A stretch of 64,000 nucleotides of DNA from Rhizobium tumorigenes (GTDB lineage: Bacteria > Pseudomonadota > Alphaproteobacteria > Rhizobiales > Rhizobiaceae), in assembly GCF_003240565.2 (NCBI RefSeq), contig NZ_CP117259.1:186001-250000 (forward strand), written 5' to 3'. The notes beneath the pieces were generated by a model. That model did no database searches. It was not told the origin of the DNA and saw only the letters and a program-made list of their open reading frames with translations. A program made the position numbers and the translations under genes. Below are positions 27,103-34,664 of the stretch, piece after piece (positions within the stretch are counted from its first letter, which is position 1; every line of letters starts with the position of its first letter).

Positions 27103-28074
27103 ATGACGGCACCCTATTCTCCCCTCCGCGGCGTGCTCGTCGCTTTCGCCGCCTATGCCGTTTTCGCGTTCAGCGATGCATCGATCAAGATCCTGCACGG
27201 AGCCCTGCCATCCTATCAGGTGACCTTCATCGGCGCGCTGTTCGGCATAGCCGCGCTGCCCTTCCTCAAGACGCGCAACGACACATGGTCGGATATCGTC
27301 AAGACCTCGAACCGTCCGCTCTGGATGCTGCGCTTCGTCTGCGGCGCCATTGGCTCCATCTGCTCGGTCGTTGCCTTCACCAAGCTGCCGATGGCCGAAG
27401 CCTTTGCGCTGCTGTTCCTGCTGCCGTCCTTCGTGACGATCCTGTCGGTGATCTTCCTGAAGGAGGATGTCCGCTGGCAGCGCTGGACGGCCGTCACCAT
27501 CGGCTTCGTAGGTGTGCTCATCGTGCTCCGGCCCGGCTTTCGCGAGCTGACGGTCGGCCATTTCTGCGCGGCGGCCGGCGGCCTGACCGCGGCCATCTCG
27601 ATCGTCATCTTCAGGGCCATGGGCCCGAGCGAGAAGCGCCTCTCGCTTTACGGTGCCGCGTTGTTCGGCGTGCTGGTGATCAGCGGCCTGCTGATGCTTA
27701 CCGACCTCGCCTTGCCGACGCCGCGGCAATGGGTATTTCTTGCAAGCTACGGCCTCCTCGGTGCGGCCGGCAACGTGCTGCTGATGAATGCCGCCAAGAT
27801 GGCGCCGGCAAGCCTGGTGGCGCCGCCGCAATATAGCCAGATGATCTGGGCGATCCTGTTCGGCTACCTGATTTTCGAGGATCACATCGATGCGCCGATG
27901 GCTGTCGGCATCGTGCTGATCATCTTCTCGGGCCTGCTGACGCTGCTGCGCGAGCGCAAGCGCAAGACGTCGCTGCCGACGGCGGTGGCCTCCGCCGACA
28001 GCCAGGCGGCGCTGGTGACGCTCGAGGATCCCGGCGATCCGGCCGCAAAGGAAGTCCGCGCCGAAAACCGCTGA
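27103..28074 (+). CDS. EamA/DMT family transporter
   Basis: A 323-residue membrane protein with ten predicted helices in two homologous EamA halves (first from residue 8, second from about 150). Typical marks are AVFAFSDASIKILHG, an AIGSICSVVAFTKLPMAEAFAL-like stretch of helix 3-4, and the second-half end PPQYSQMIWAILFGYLIFED. Family members export metabolites such as amino acids or S-adenosylmethionine; the substrate is unknown. The tail after residue 285 is hydrophilic and cytoplasmic. It is convergent with the YihY gene, 5 bases apart. Confidence 0.88.
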   Translation: MTAPYSPLRGVLVAFAAYAVFAFSDASIKILHGALPSYQVTFIGALFGIAALPFLKTRNDTWSDIVKTSNRPLWMLRFVCGAIGSICSVVAFTKLPMAEAFALLFLLPSFVTILSVIFLKEDVRWQRWTAVTIGFVGVLIVLRPGFRELTVGHFCAAAGGLTAAISIVIFRAMGPSEKRLSLYGAALFGVLVISGLLMLTDLALPTPRQWVFLASYGLLGAAGNVLLMNAAKMAPASLVAPPQYSQMIWAILFGYLIFEDHIDAPMAVGIVLIIFSGLLTLLRERKRKTSLPTAVASADSQAALVTLEDPGDPAAKEVRAENR

Positions 28075-28079
28075 CGGCC

Positions 28080-29078
28080 TCAGTCGGCGGTTTTGCCGAG
28101 CGTATCGGCGACATAGGCGCCGCGTTCTCCCATCGGGCGCGCTGGCCCCGTGGTCGAGTCCTCACGCGTCTGGTGTTCCAGTTCGGCATTGATCTCGGCT
28201 CCGACGATGATGATGATGACCGAGATCCAGATCCACACCATGAAGCCGATCAGCGCGCCGAGCGTGCCGTAGGTGGCGTTATAGTCGGCAAAATGGTCGA
28301 GATAATAGGAAAACAAGAAGGACGACAGCAGCCAGAACAGCGTGCTGAAGACAGCACCCCAGCTGAGCCAGACGACCTTGGCCGGCTGTCGGCTCGGGCC
28401 GTAGTTATAAAGCAGCATGATGCCCGACATTACCAGGCCAAGGATGATCGGCCAGCGCGCCAGCCTCGTTAGCAGATCCGTCCATTCGCCGAGCCAGATG
28501 AACGAAAGGATCGCCGGGATAACGCCGATGGCAAAGATCAGCACGACGGCAAAAATCAGCAGCCCGAAGGTGAAGGCGAGCGACAGCAGGTTGAACTCGA
28601 CGATTCCCCGCTTTTCCTCCTCGCCGTAAGCGACGTTCATGGCGTCGCAGAGCGCCTTGACGCCGTTGTTGGCGCTCCACAGCGCGATCAGCAGGCCGGT
28701 GACGAAGCCGATGCTTAGCGTTCCCGGCTTCTGTTGGGTCAGGGCCGTCAGCTGCGACAGGATGAGATCGAAGGAGCCGCGCGGGAAGATTTGCGACAGG
28801 AAACCGATGTGGGTGGCGATGGTCGTCGGATCGGACACGAAACCGTAGATCGAGACCAGCGCGCCGAGCGCCGGGAACATCGCAAGAAGCAGATAGTAGG
28901 TGACGCCCGCCGCAATCAGCGTCACCCGGTCCTCCATCACTTCCGAGACGACCCGCCAGAGCACGTCCTTCAGACCCTTCATCGGGATCTGGCTCGGCGT
29001 CTCTGCGTCTCGCCCGCGTCCAGCTTCTCCCAACGCGGGTCTCTCGGTCAAAGCCGCCGTCCCATCCTGTTCGCCCAC
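28080..29078 (-). CDS. YihY/BrkB family inner-membrane protein
   Basis: A 332-residue protein of the YihY (formerly RNase BN, BrkB) family with about six membrane helices. Conserved blocks are GVTYYLLLAMFPALGALVSI, LLIALWSANNGVKALCDAMN, YGPSRQPAKVVWLSWGAV and GALIGFMVWIWISVIIIIVGAEINAELE (shown in parts). The biochemical role is not settled; the old RNase BN assignment is wrong. The start is GTG at 29078 with GGGGAG upstream. Confidence 0.85.
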   Translation of the reverse strand: MGEQDGTAALTERPALGEAGRGRDAETPSQIPMKGLKDVLWRVVSEVMEDRVTLIAAGVTYYLLLAMFPALGALVSIYGFVSDPTTIATHIGFLSQIFPRGSFDLILSQLTALTQQKPGTLSIGFVTGLLIALWSANNGVKALCDAMNVAYGEEEKRGIVEFNLLSLAFTFGLLIFAVVLIFAIGVIPAILSFIWLGEWTDLLTRLARWPIILGLVMSGIMLLYNYGPSRQPAKVVWLSWGAVFSTLFWLLSSFLFSYYLDHFADYNATYGTLGALIGFMVWIWISVIIIIVGAEINAELEHQTREDSTTGPARPMGERGAYVADTLGKTAD

Positions 29079-29147
29079 GCCCGTCGATCTCCCCTGTTAT
29101 CCCGTCGAACTAGGGCTCTTGCGGGATTCGTCGAGTCGTCCCGGATG

Positions 29148-31040
29148 TTACGACTTCAGGGCGCGCTCCAGCACCCGCGACAGGCGGTCCGAAAATGCCC
29201 GCGGATCCTCCGGCTTGTCGCCGTCGAGGATACGCGCCTGGTCGAGCAGCAACTGCACTGCGTCCGTCTGGAACGCCCCGTCCTGACCGGCAGTGCCGGC
29301 AAGCGCCGTAATCAGCGCATGATCCGGATTGATTTCCAGCACCGGCTTGGCGGCGGCGTCGAGGCGGCCGGCACCCTGCAGGATCTTTTCGAGCTGCCGG
29401 TCCGGACCGTGCTCCGGAGCAACCAGGCAGACGGCGCTTTCGGTCAGCCGGTCGGAGGCCCTGACATCGGAGAGGGCATCTCCGAGCGTCGTCTTGGCAA
29501 AGGCGATAAAGTCGCTGACCAGCTGCGTCGTCTCGGCCTTCGGCTGAGCTTCGCCATCGGCTTTCTTGATGTCTGCGAGATCGGCTGATCCCTGCGACAC
29601 CGACTTGAAGCTCTTGCCATCGAAATCGGGTGCATTGGTTACCCAGAAGCTGTCGACGGGATCGGTGAGCAGCAGCACTTCGACGCCCCGGGCGCGGAAA
29701 CCTTCGATATGCGGGGATGCCGCCAGCTGGGCCGTGTTGCCGCCGGCGAGATAGTAGATCGCCGTCTGGCCTTCCTTCATGTCCTTGACGTAGTCGGCAA
29801 GCGACCGGTATCCGTCGCCGGACGCCGTGCTCTTGAAGCGGGCCAGCGCCATCAGCTGGGCGCGACGCTCGTAATCCTCGTAGATGCCTTCCTTCAGTAC
29901 GGTGCCGAAGGCTTCCCACACCTTGATAAAGGTGTCGTTGTCGCTTTCCGCCAGTTTCTCGAGGCTGGTGAGGATGCGGCTGGTCAGCCCCTTGCGGATA
30001 GCGGCCAGGATGGGGCTCTGCTGGATCATCTCGCGCGACACGTTGAGCGGCAGGTCCGACGTATCGATCAGGCCGCGCACGAAGCGCAGGTAGCGCGGCA
30101 AAAGGTCGGCGTCGTCGGTGATGAAGACGCGCTTGACGTAAAGCTTGATGCGGCCCTTGCGGTCGGGATCGAAGAGATCGAAGGGAGGCGAGTTCGGCAC
30201 GAAGGCAAGCCCGGTATATTCGTGGCGACCCTCGGCGCGGAAATGCACGGTGACGGCCGGCTCGTCGAACTGGCCGGAGAGGCCGCGATAGAAGTCGGTA
30301 TATTCTTCCTTGGTGATGTCGCTCTTCTGCTTGGTCCACAACGCCGAGCCGTCGGCGATCTGCTTCGGCTCCTCGCCTGGCTTCTCGACGATCTCGATCG
30401 GCACCGGCACATGGCCGGACTGTTCCTTGACGATGCGCTCGACAGTCCATTTCGACGCATAGGACTTGGCATCTTCCATCAGCGCCAGCGTGATCCGGGT
30501 GCCGCGCGCAGGCGCCTCTTCGAGGGGAACGGCTGCGATCGTATAGGCGCCCTTGCCGTCGGACGACCACATCCAGGCTTCATCCGCTCCGGCGCGCCGC
30601 GAGATGACGTCGACGCGATCGGCCACCATGAAGGCGGAGTAAAAGCCGATGCCGAACTGGCCGATCAACTGGGCGCCGTCCTTGCCCTTGGCCGCCTCGA
30701 CCATCTCCATGAAGGCGCGGGTACCGGAGCGGGCAATCGTGCCGAGCGCCTCGATCATGTCGTCGCGGCTCATGCCGATGCCGTTATCCTCGAGCACGAA
30801 GCCGAGGTTCTCCTCGTCGAGCGTCAGCCTGATCCTCGAGGCAGGGTCGCCGGCCAGCAGTTCGGGTGCTGCTATGGCCTCGTAGCGCAGCTTCTCGCAG
30901 GCGTCGGCAGCGTTCGAAATCAGCTCGCGCAGGAACACGTCCTTGTCCGAGTAGATCGAGTGAACCATCAGGTGAAGAAGCCTGGATACATCGGCTTCGA
31001 AGGCGTGATTTTCCACGGGGGTCTCGGCAGCAGTCGTCAT
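29148..31040 (-). CDS. htpG: Molecular chaperone HtpG (Hsp90)
   Basis: A 630-residue bacterial Hsp90. The N-terminal GHKL ATPase domain shows FLRELISNAADACEKLR, EDNGIGM and GQFGIGFYSAFMVAD. The middle domain has the VKRVFITDDADLLPRYLRF and LPLNVSREMIQQ blocks, and the C-terminal dimerisation domain ends AFSDRLSRVLERALKS. It remodels client proteins under stress. The ATG at 31040 (MTTAAETP) has a GAAGAGA site and fits HtpG length; an upstream ATG at 31070 is also possible. A CTTGAA hexamer (31105-31110, minus strand) could be a heat-shock -35, but no matching -10 is clear. Confidence 0.95.
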   Translation of the reverse strand: MTTAAETPVENHAFEADVSRLLHLMVHSIYSDKDVFLRELISNAADACEKLRYEAIAAPELLAGDPASRIRLTLDEENLGFVLEDNGIGMSRDDMIEALGTIARSGTRAFMEMVEAAKGKDGAQLIGQFGIGFYSAFMVADRVDVISRRAGADEAWMWSSDGKGAYTIAAVPLEEAPARGTRITLALMEDAKSYASKWTVERIVKEQSGHVPVPIEIVEKPGEEPKQIADGSALWTKQKSDITKEEYTDFYRGLSGQFDEPAVTVHFRAEGRHEYTGLAFVPNSPPFDLFDPDRKGRIKLYVKRVFITDDADLLPRYLRFVRGLIDTSDLPLNVSREMIQQSPILAAIRKGLTSRILTSLEKLAESDNDTFIKVWEAFGTVLKEGIYEDYERRAQLMALARFKSTASGDGYRSLADYVKDMKEGQTAIYYLAGGNTAQLAASPHIEGFRARGVEVLLLTDPVDSFWVTNAPDFDGKSFKSVSQGSADLADIKKADGEAQPKAETTQLVSDFIAFAKTTLGDALSDVRASDRLTESAVCLVAPEHGPDRQLEKILQGAGRLDAAAKPVLEINPDHALITALAGTAGQDGAFQTDAVQLLLDQARILDGDKPEDPRAFSDRLSRVLERALKS

Positions 31041-31671
31041 GGCAATCTCTTCAGGCGTTGTCGATGTCATTGGGGCCTTTGACTTGGCAAAGACGGCTGA
31101 CGAATTCAAGGGGTGGGACAACCCGCAAGCGAAGTTATCCCCGTACACCGGCCTCCTCCAGCCCAGCATCCACACCATCCCGTTCACGCGGCCTGTTCGG
31201 TCCGTGTCATGAAAATTCTGATGGCCGGGGCGCACCGAGTGCCTGATGATTTTTAGTTAAGTGACACCAGATGTGCCCCGTTCGGCAGTTTTTATCCGCA
31301 ACTCCGGATCCTCTGTTTCCGACCCAGGTCCCTTTTCGGGGAAAAGCTGCCGGAGTTATGCCACACAGGCACGCCGAGCCCAGGGGGCCCGAAGGGATCC
31401 ACTTTCTGCGGACCCTCGAAGACGTCGCCTGCGTAGACGGCAACCCCTCCAAGACCCGGTCCCACCTCGCCGGCAACGCAGACCGGTGTATCCAATGGCG
31501 GAACGGGGTGATTATAGATCGGGTCGAAAGCATGGGGATGAAATTATGATGCCGGCATTGTTTCCAAACGGAAATCCCAACGGTTTATCCCCATGAGGTG
31601 CTGCGAGCAGGGGAGTGAGGTTGCATGGCTGTGGGTGCACGTATGAGGTCAGGAAGAATGCCAAAAAGCCA
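31041..31671. other. Gene-poor region upstream of htpG
   Basis: About 630 bases with several short overlapping frames on both strands, none of which looks like a known protein or has a good ribosome site. It contains the htpG promoter region. The stretch 31210-31560 is open in three frames at once, which is more typical of GC-biased noise or a decayed element than of a gene. Confidence 0.45.
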
Positions 31672-31824
31672 CCCCAACTTCCCTCATTCCTGTGCTCGTC
31701 ACAGGAATCCAGCCGCCCAAGTCCCTGGGCGAAAAGCACTTTCTTACCAACAAAGAGTCCTCCCACGGCGCAGACGCGCCGTGACTGGATTCCTGTGACA
31801 GGCACAGGAATGAGGGAAGTGGGG
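31672..31824. repeat. Composite palindromic repeat element, copy A
   Basis: A roughly 150-base element bounded by near-perfect 40-base inverted arms (31672-31712 and 31785-31824) that begin CCTCATTCCTGTG and carry the inner core CACAGGAATCCAG. Inside are two smaller hairpins: GCCC/GGGC around 31714-31729, and CACGGCG/CGCCGTG at 31764-31783. The whole can fold as a cruciform. The same unit recurs at 31943-32079 and in a variant at 41821-41924. It resembles the mosaic palindromic elements scattered between genes in rhizobial genomes. Confidence 0.8.
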
Positions 31825-31942
31825 ACGTGCGCTAAGCAAAGTATTGAAAATTCGAGTTATCGAGGTGTCCAACTCCGTGAAAGAAGGATCGATTTCTGCC
31901 ACGTATTTCTAAGGCCCAACTTCGCCTTAGATGCGCACAACA

Positions 31943-32079
31943 CCCTCATTCCTGTGCCCGTCACAGGAATCCAGCCGCCCAAGTCCTTGGGCGATAAACA
32001 CTTTTCTCACCAACAGAGAGTCCTCTCACGGCGCAGACGCGCCGTGACTGGATTCCTGTGACGAGCACAGGAATGAGGG
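31943..32079. repeat. Composite palindromic repeat element, copy B
   Basis: The second copy, in the same orientation, 118 bases after copy A. The arms are 31943-31974 and 32048-32079, and the internal hairpin CACGGCG/CGCCGTG is at 32027-32046. Differences from copy A are mostly in the loop (for example CTTGG for CCTGG) and in one arm base (CCCG versus CTCG). The two copies explain most of the low-information open frames between 31600 and 32340. Confidence 0.8.
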
Positions 32080-32253
32080 AGCCGGGGGCGTCAGGGCGAG
32101 GTTGGAGTTTGAAGCGTTTGGCAGTTATGGATATATTTTTCAATGCCTGCTCAGTGGATCCGCGCCACACACCTATGCTTGTGACGAGCCTACACGTGCG
32201 AGGGTTACCGCTTGTGGGCGACTCCAGCGCCGTCGTGCCGGGTTTCCACCGTT

Positions 32254-32544
32254 CTACAGGCCGTGAAGATAGTGGGAGATGTCTTGCCAATCCGGGTTGG
32301 TGGTCTCGATCAGGTTTAGCTTCCATTGTCGGGGCCACTTTTTCATCGTCTTCTCGCGGGTGATCGCGGCTGTCAGCAGATCGTGCTCCTCGAACCAGAC
32401 CAGCGTTTTCACACCGTGTCGCGAGGTGAAGCCGGGGGTCAGTTCATTCTGGTGGTCGTAAAGCCGGCCGGCCATATCCCGCGTCACGCCGATGTAAAGC
32501 GTACCGTTGCGTTTCGATGCGAGTATGTAGACGTAGCCTTTCAT
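32254..32544 (-). CDS. GIY-YIG domain protein (YhbQ/UPF0213-like)
   Basis: A 96-residue single-domain GIY-YIG nuclease-like protein. The name motif appears as YVYILASKRNGTLYIGVT (residues 4-21), followed by the conserved Arg and His of RLYDHQNE and the late TREKTMKKWPRQWKLNLIE. Family members are small putative endonucleases with unproven roles, often found beside repeats. The ATG at 32544 has AAAGA upstream; a longer frame to 32580 is less likely. It lies next to the two composite palindromes. Confidence 0.85.
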   Translation of the reverse strand: MKGYVYILASKRNGTLYIGVTRDMAGRLYDHQNELTPGFTSRHGVKTLVWFEEHDLLTAAITREKTMKKWPRQWKLNLIETTNPDWQDISHYLHGL

Positions 32545-32640
32545 CGCCGTATCTTTGCGCGAGTATATCAATAGGTACAATCAAAAATTGAAGCCTGGTT
32601 ACCCGCCGATATTCTTCTCCTTTCTTCTCCCATGGCCCGC

Positions 32641-33612
32641 TCAAACCCTCCGGCCGATGCGGTTGCGGGTTTGGGTGGGGCTTTCGGCGAACTGGGTGCG
32701 GTAGCTGCGGGAGAAGGCGGAGGCGGAGTTGAAGCCGGTGGCGGCGGCGATGTCAGCGAAGGTGGCGGGTGTCTCGATCACCTTGCGGCGGGCGGCGTTG
32801 AGGCGGAGCGCGAGGTAGTGGACGTGGGGCGCGACGCCGACGCTTTCGCGGAACAGCGTTTGCAGATGGCGGGCGCTGAGCCCTGCGCGCCTGGCGAGGC
32901 GGGTGAGCGACAGGGGCTGCTCGACGGTCTCCTCCATAAGCCGCACCGCGTGAGCGACGCGGGGATCGTTCATCCCGAACACGGCCGTCGATGGCATGAC
33001 CTGCGTGGTGCTGCGGGAGCCGGCCTGCTCGTAGATGAAGAGCCGAGTTACTTCCAGCGCCAGCGAATAGCCCTGCCGCCGCCGGATGATTTCGAGCATC
33101 AGGTCGACCGTTGGCAGCGAGCCGCCGGTGGTGATGCGTTTGCCGTCGATGACGAAGCGCTCGCGCACCATCCGTACCTGCGGATAGGCCGCGGCAAAAT
33201 CGTCGAAATCCTCCCAATGGGTCGTGGCCGCCACGTTGTCGAGCAGGCTTGCTTCCGCCAGCAGCCATGTTCCGGATTCGATGCCGGCAATGACCGTGCG
33301 ATAGCGCGCGGTCTGGGACAGCTGCATCTTCAGGGCCGGCGTGACGCTGCGCTGCCAGTTGTAGGCACCGAGCACGAACAGCGGCGTTGTCTCCCTGCCC
33401 GGACGGAAGGCGGCGTCTACGGGGATCTGGATATTGCTCGTCGTCTGCACCGGAGCGCCGTTGGGGGTGAACAATCGCCACCGGTAGATCTCGCTGCCGG
33501 CAATGCGGTTGGCGCCCCGCAGCGGCTCGATGACCGAGGCGATAAGGATCAGGTTGGTCTCCGGCAGGATCAGCAGGTCGATATCCAGCGGGGCGTTCGA
33601 CGAGGTCAGCAT
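32641..33612 (-). CDS. GlxA family AraC-type regulator, probable carnitine regulator
   Basis: A 323-residue regulator with an N-terminal DJ-1/PfpI-like amidotransferase domain (LLILPETNLILIASVIEPL, RTVIAGIESGTWLLAEA; the usual nucleophile Cys is Glu here) and a C-terminal double HTH of AraC type (LTRLARRAGLSARHLQTLF, IAAATGFNSASAFSRSYR). It is divergent from the dehydrocarnitine-cleavage and carnitine-dehydrogenase genes, the same layout as CdhR of Pseudomonas, which activates carnitine catabolism. The start at 33612 is chosen because the domain begins there; upstream ATGs to 33699 exist. Confidence 0.82.
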   Translation of the reverse strand: MLTSSNAPLDIDLLILPETNLILIASVIEPLRGANRIAGSEIYRWRLFTPNGAPVQTTSNIQIPVDAAFRPGRETTPLFVLGAYNWQRSVTPALKMQLSQTARYRTVIAGIESGTWLLAEASLLDNVAATTHWEDFDDFAAAYPQVRMVRERFVIDGKRITTGGSLPTVDLMLEIIRRRQGYSLALEVTRLFIYEQAGSRSTTQVMPSTAVFGMNDPRVAHAVRLMEETVEQPLSLTRLARRAGLSARHLQTLFRESVGVAPHVHYLALRLNAARRKVIETPATFADIAAATGFNSASAFSRSYRTQFAESPTQTRNRIGRRV

Positions 33613-33628
33613 AGGGATCGAGGTCCGT

Positions 33629-33661
33629 TTCCGATAATGTATAATCTGCTTCCGAAAATGC
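33629..33661. promoter_or_regulatory. Direct-repeat operator for the AraC-type carnitine regulator
   Basis: TTCCGATAATGT (33629-33640) and TTCCGAAAATGC (33650-33661) agree at 10 of 12 bases and are exactly 21 bases apart, the spacing at which many AraC-family proteins bind direct repeats on one helical face. They lie in the 104-base gap between the divergent regulator and catabolic genes. A perfect TATAAT (33640-33645) sits between them, so binding might repress one of the two promoters. Confidence 0.5.
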
Positions 33662-33716
33662 AAAGCAATCCTCTCCGTCATACCGCGTAATCCGGTCAAC
33701 CAATGGAGACCCCCAA

Positions 33717-34619
33717 ATGCCTCTTGCCATGAATCGCGATGTGTTCATCACCTGTGCCGTCACCGGTGCCGGCGATACGGCTTCGAAGTCCGCCCATGTG
33801 CCGGTTACCCCGAAGCAGATCGCTGAATCCGCCATCGATGCCGCAAGGGCCGGCGCTGCCATCGTCCATTGTCATGTTCGTGACCCCGAAACCGGTGCTG
33901 GCAGCCGCCGCATCGAACTCTACCGGGAGCTCACGGACCGCATCCGCGCCTCCGAGGTCGACGTCGTGCTGAACCTGACGGCGGGCATGGGCGGCGACAT
34001 GATTTTCGGCGATGTCGAAAATCCGCTGCCGCTCAACCCTGTCGGCACCGACATGGGCGGCGCCACGGACCGTGTTGCCCACGTCGCCGAGTGCCTGCCG
34101 GAAATCTGCACGCTCGACTGCGGCACGATGAATTTCTCGCTCGGCGACTACGTAATGACCAACACGCCGGGCATGCTGCGTGCCATGGCGAAGAAGATGA
34201 CCGACCTCGGCGTCCGCCCGGAGATCGAGGCCTTCGACACCGGCCACCTGTGGTTTGCCAAGCAGCTGGTCGAGGAAGGCCTGATCGAGGACCCGGTGCT
34301 GATCCAGCTCTGTATGGGTATCCCGTGGGGAGCGCCCGACGATCTCAATACCTTCATGGCGATGGTCAACAATGTGCCGCCGAGCTGGACATTTTCGGCG
34401 TTCTCAATCGGCCGCAACGCCATGGCCTATCCGGCAGCCGCCATCCTTGCAGGCGGCAACGTCCGCGTTGGGCTGGAGGATAATCTCTATGTCGGCAAGG
34501 GAAAGCTCGCCACCAATGCCCAGCTGGTCGAAAAAGCCGTCACCGTCGTCGAAGGCATGGGCGGTCGCATTATCGGGCCGGACGAGGTGCGGCGGAAGCT
34601 GAAGCTGACGAAGCGGTAG
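33717..34619 (+). CDS. Beta-keto acid cleavage enzyme, probable 3-dehydrocarnitine cleavage
   Basis: A 300-residue BKACE-family (DUF849) protein. These zinc enzymes condense a beta-keto acid with acetyl-CoA; in carnitine catabolism they turn 3-dehydrocarnitine plus acetyl-CoA into betainyl-CoA and acetoacetate (CdhC). Zinc-ligand motif HCHVRDP is near residue 50, with further family blocks LNLTAGMGGDM, PEIEAFDTGHLWFA and RVGLEDNLYVGKGKLA. GGAG lies 8 bases before the ATG. It is followed 45 bases later by carnitine dehydrogenase, which supports the specific role. Confidence 0.85.
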   Translation: MPLAMNRDVFITCAVTGAGDTASKSAHVPVTPKQIAESAIDAARAGAAIVHCHVRDPETGAGSRRIELYRELTDRIRASEVDVVLNLTAGMGGDMIFGDVENPLPLNPVGTDMGGATDRVAHVAECLPEICTLDCGTMNFSLGDYVMTNTPGMLRAMAKKMTDLGVRPEIEAFDTGHLWFAKQLVEEGLIEDPVLIQLCMGIPWGAPDDLNTFMAMVNNVPPSWTFSAFSIGRNAMAYPAAAILAGGNVRVGLEDNLYVGKGKLATNAQLVEKAVTVVEGMGGRIIGPDEVRRKLKLTKR

Positions 34620-34664
34620 CAATATGGGTCGTACGACGGAAGTTAGAGCATGGCAGGAGCCACT

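Noticed and set aside
29709..31082. A 457-codon + strand frame, and a 486-codon minus-strand frame at 29110-30570
   Set aside because: Both are shadows of htpG, whose frame alone shows Hsp90 motifs.
31105..31110. CTTGAA as an RpoH promoter for htpG
   Set aside because: No CCCAT- or TATNT-like -10 at the right spacing; too weak to list as a feature.
31271..31549. Possible small genes on both strands in the htpG-GIY-YIG gap
   Set aside because: Three frames are open at once, with no recognisable protein, weak ribosome sites and no motif; treated as non-coding.
31615..32061. Open frame spanning the two composite palindromes
   Set aside because: It is the translation of inverted repeats and internal hairpins, not a protein-like sequence.
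31672..32079. CRISPR-like array
   Set aside because: Only two units, each a long palindrome with different loop content and no regular short repeat-spacer pattern or cas genes.
32753..33862. A 369-codon minus-strand frame over the GlxA-type regulator
   Set aside because: Shadow of the regulator; it also crosses the divergent promoter and the start of the BKACE gene.
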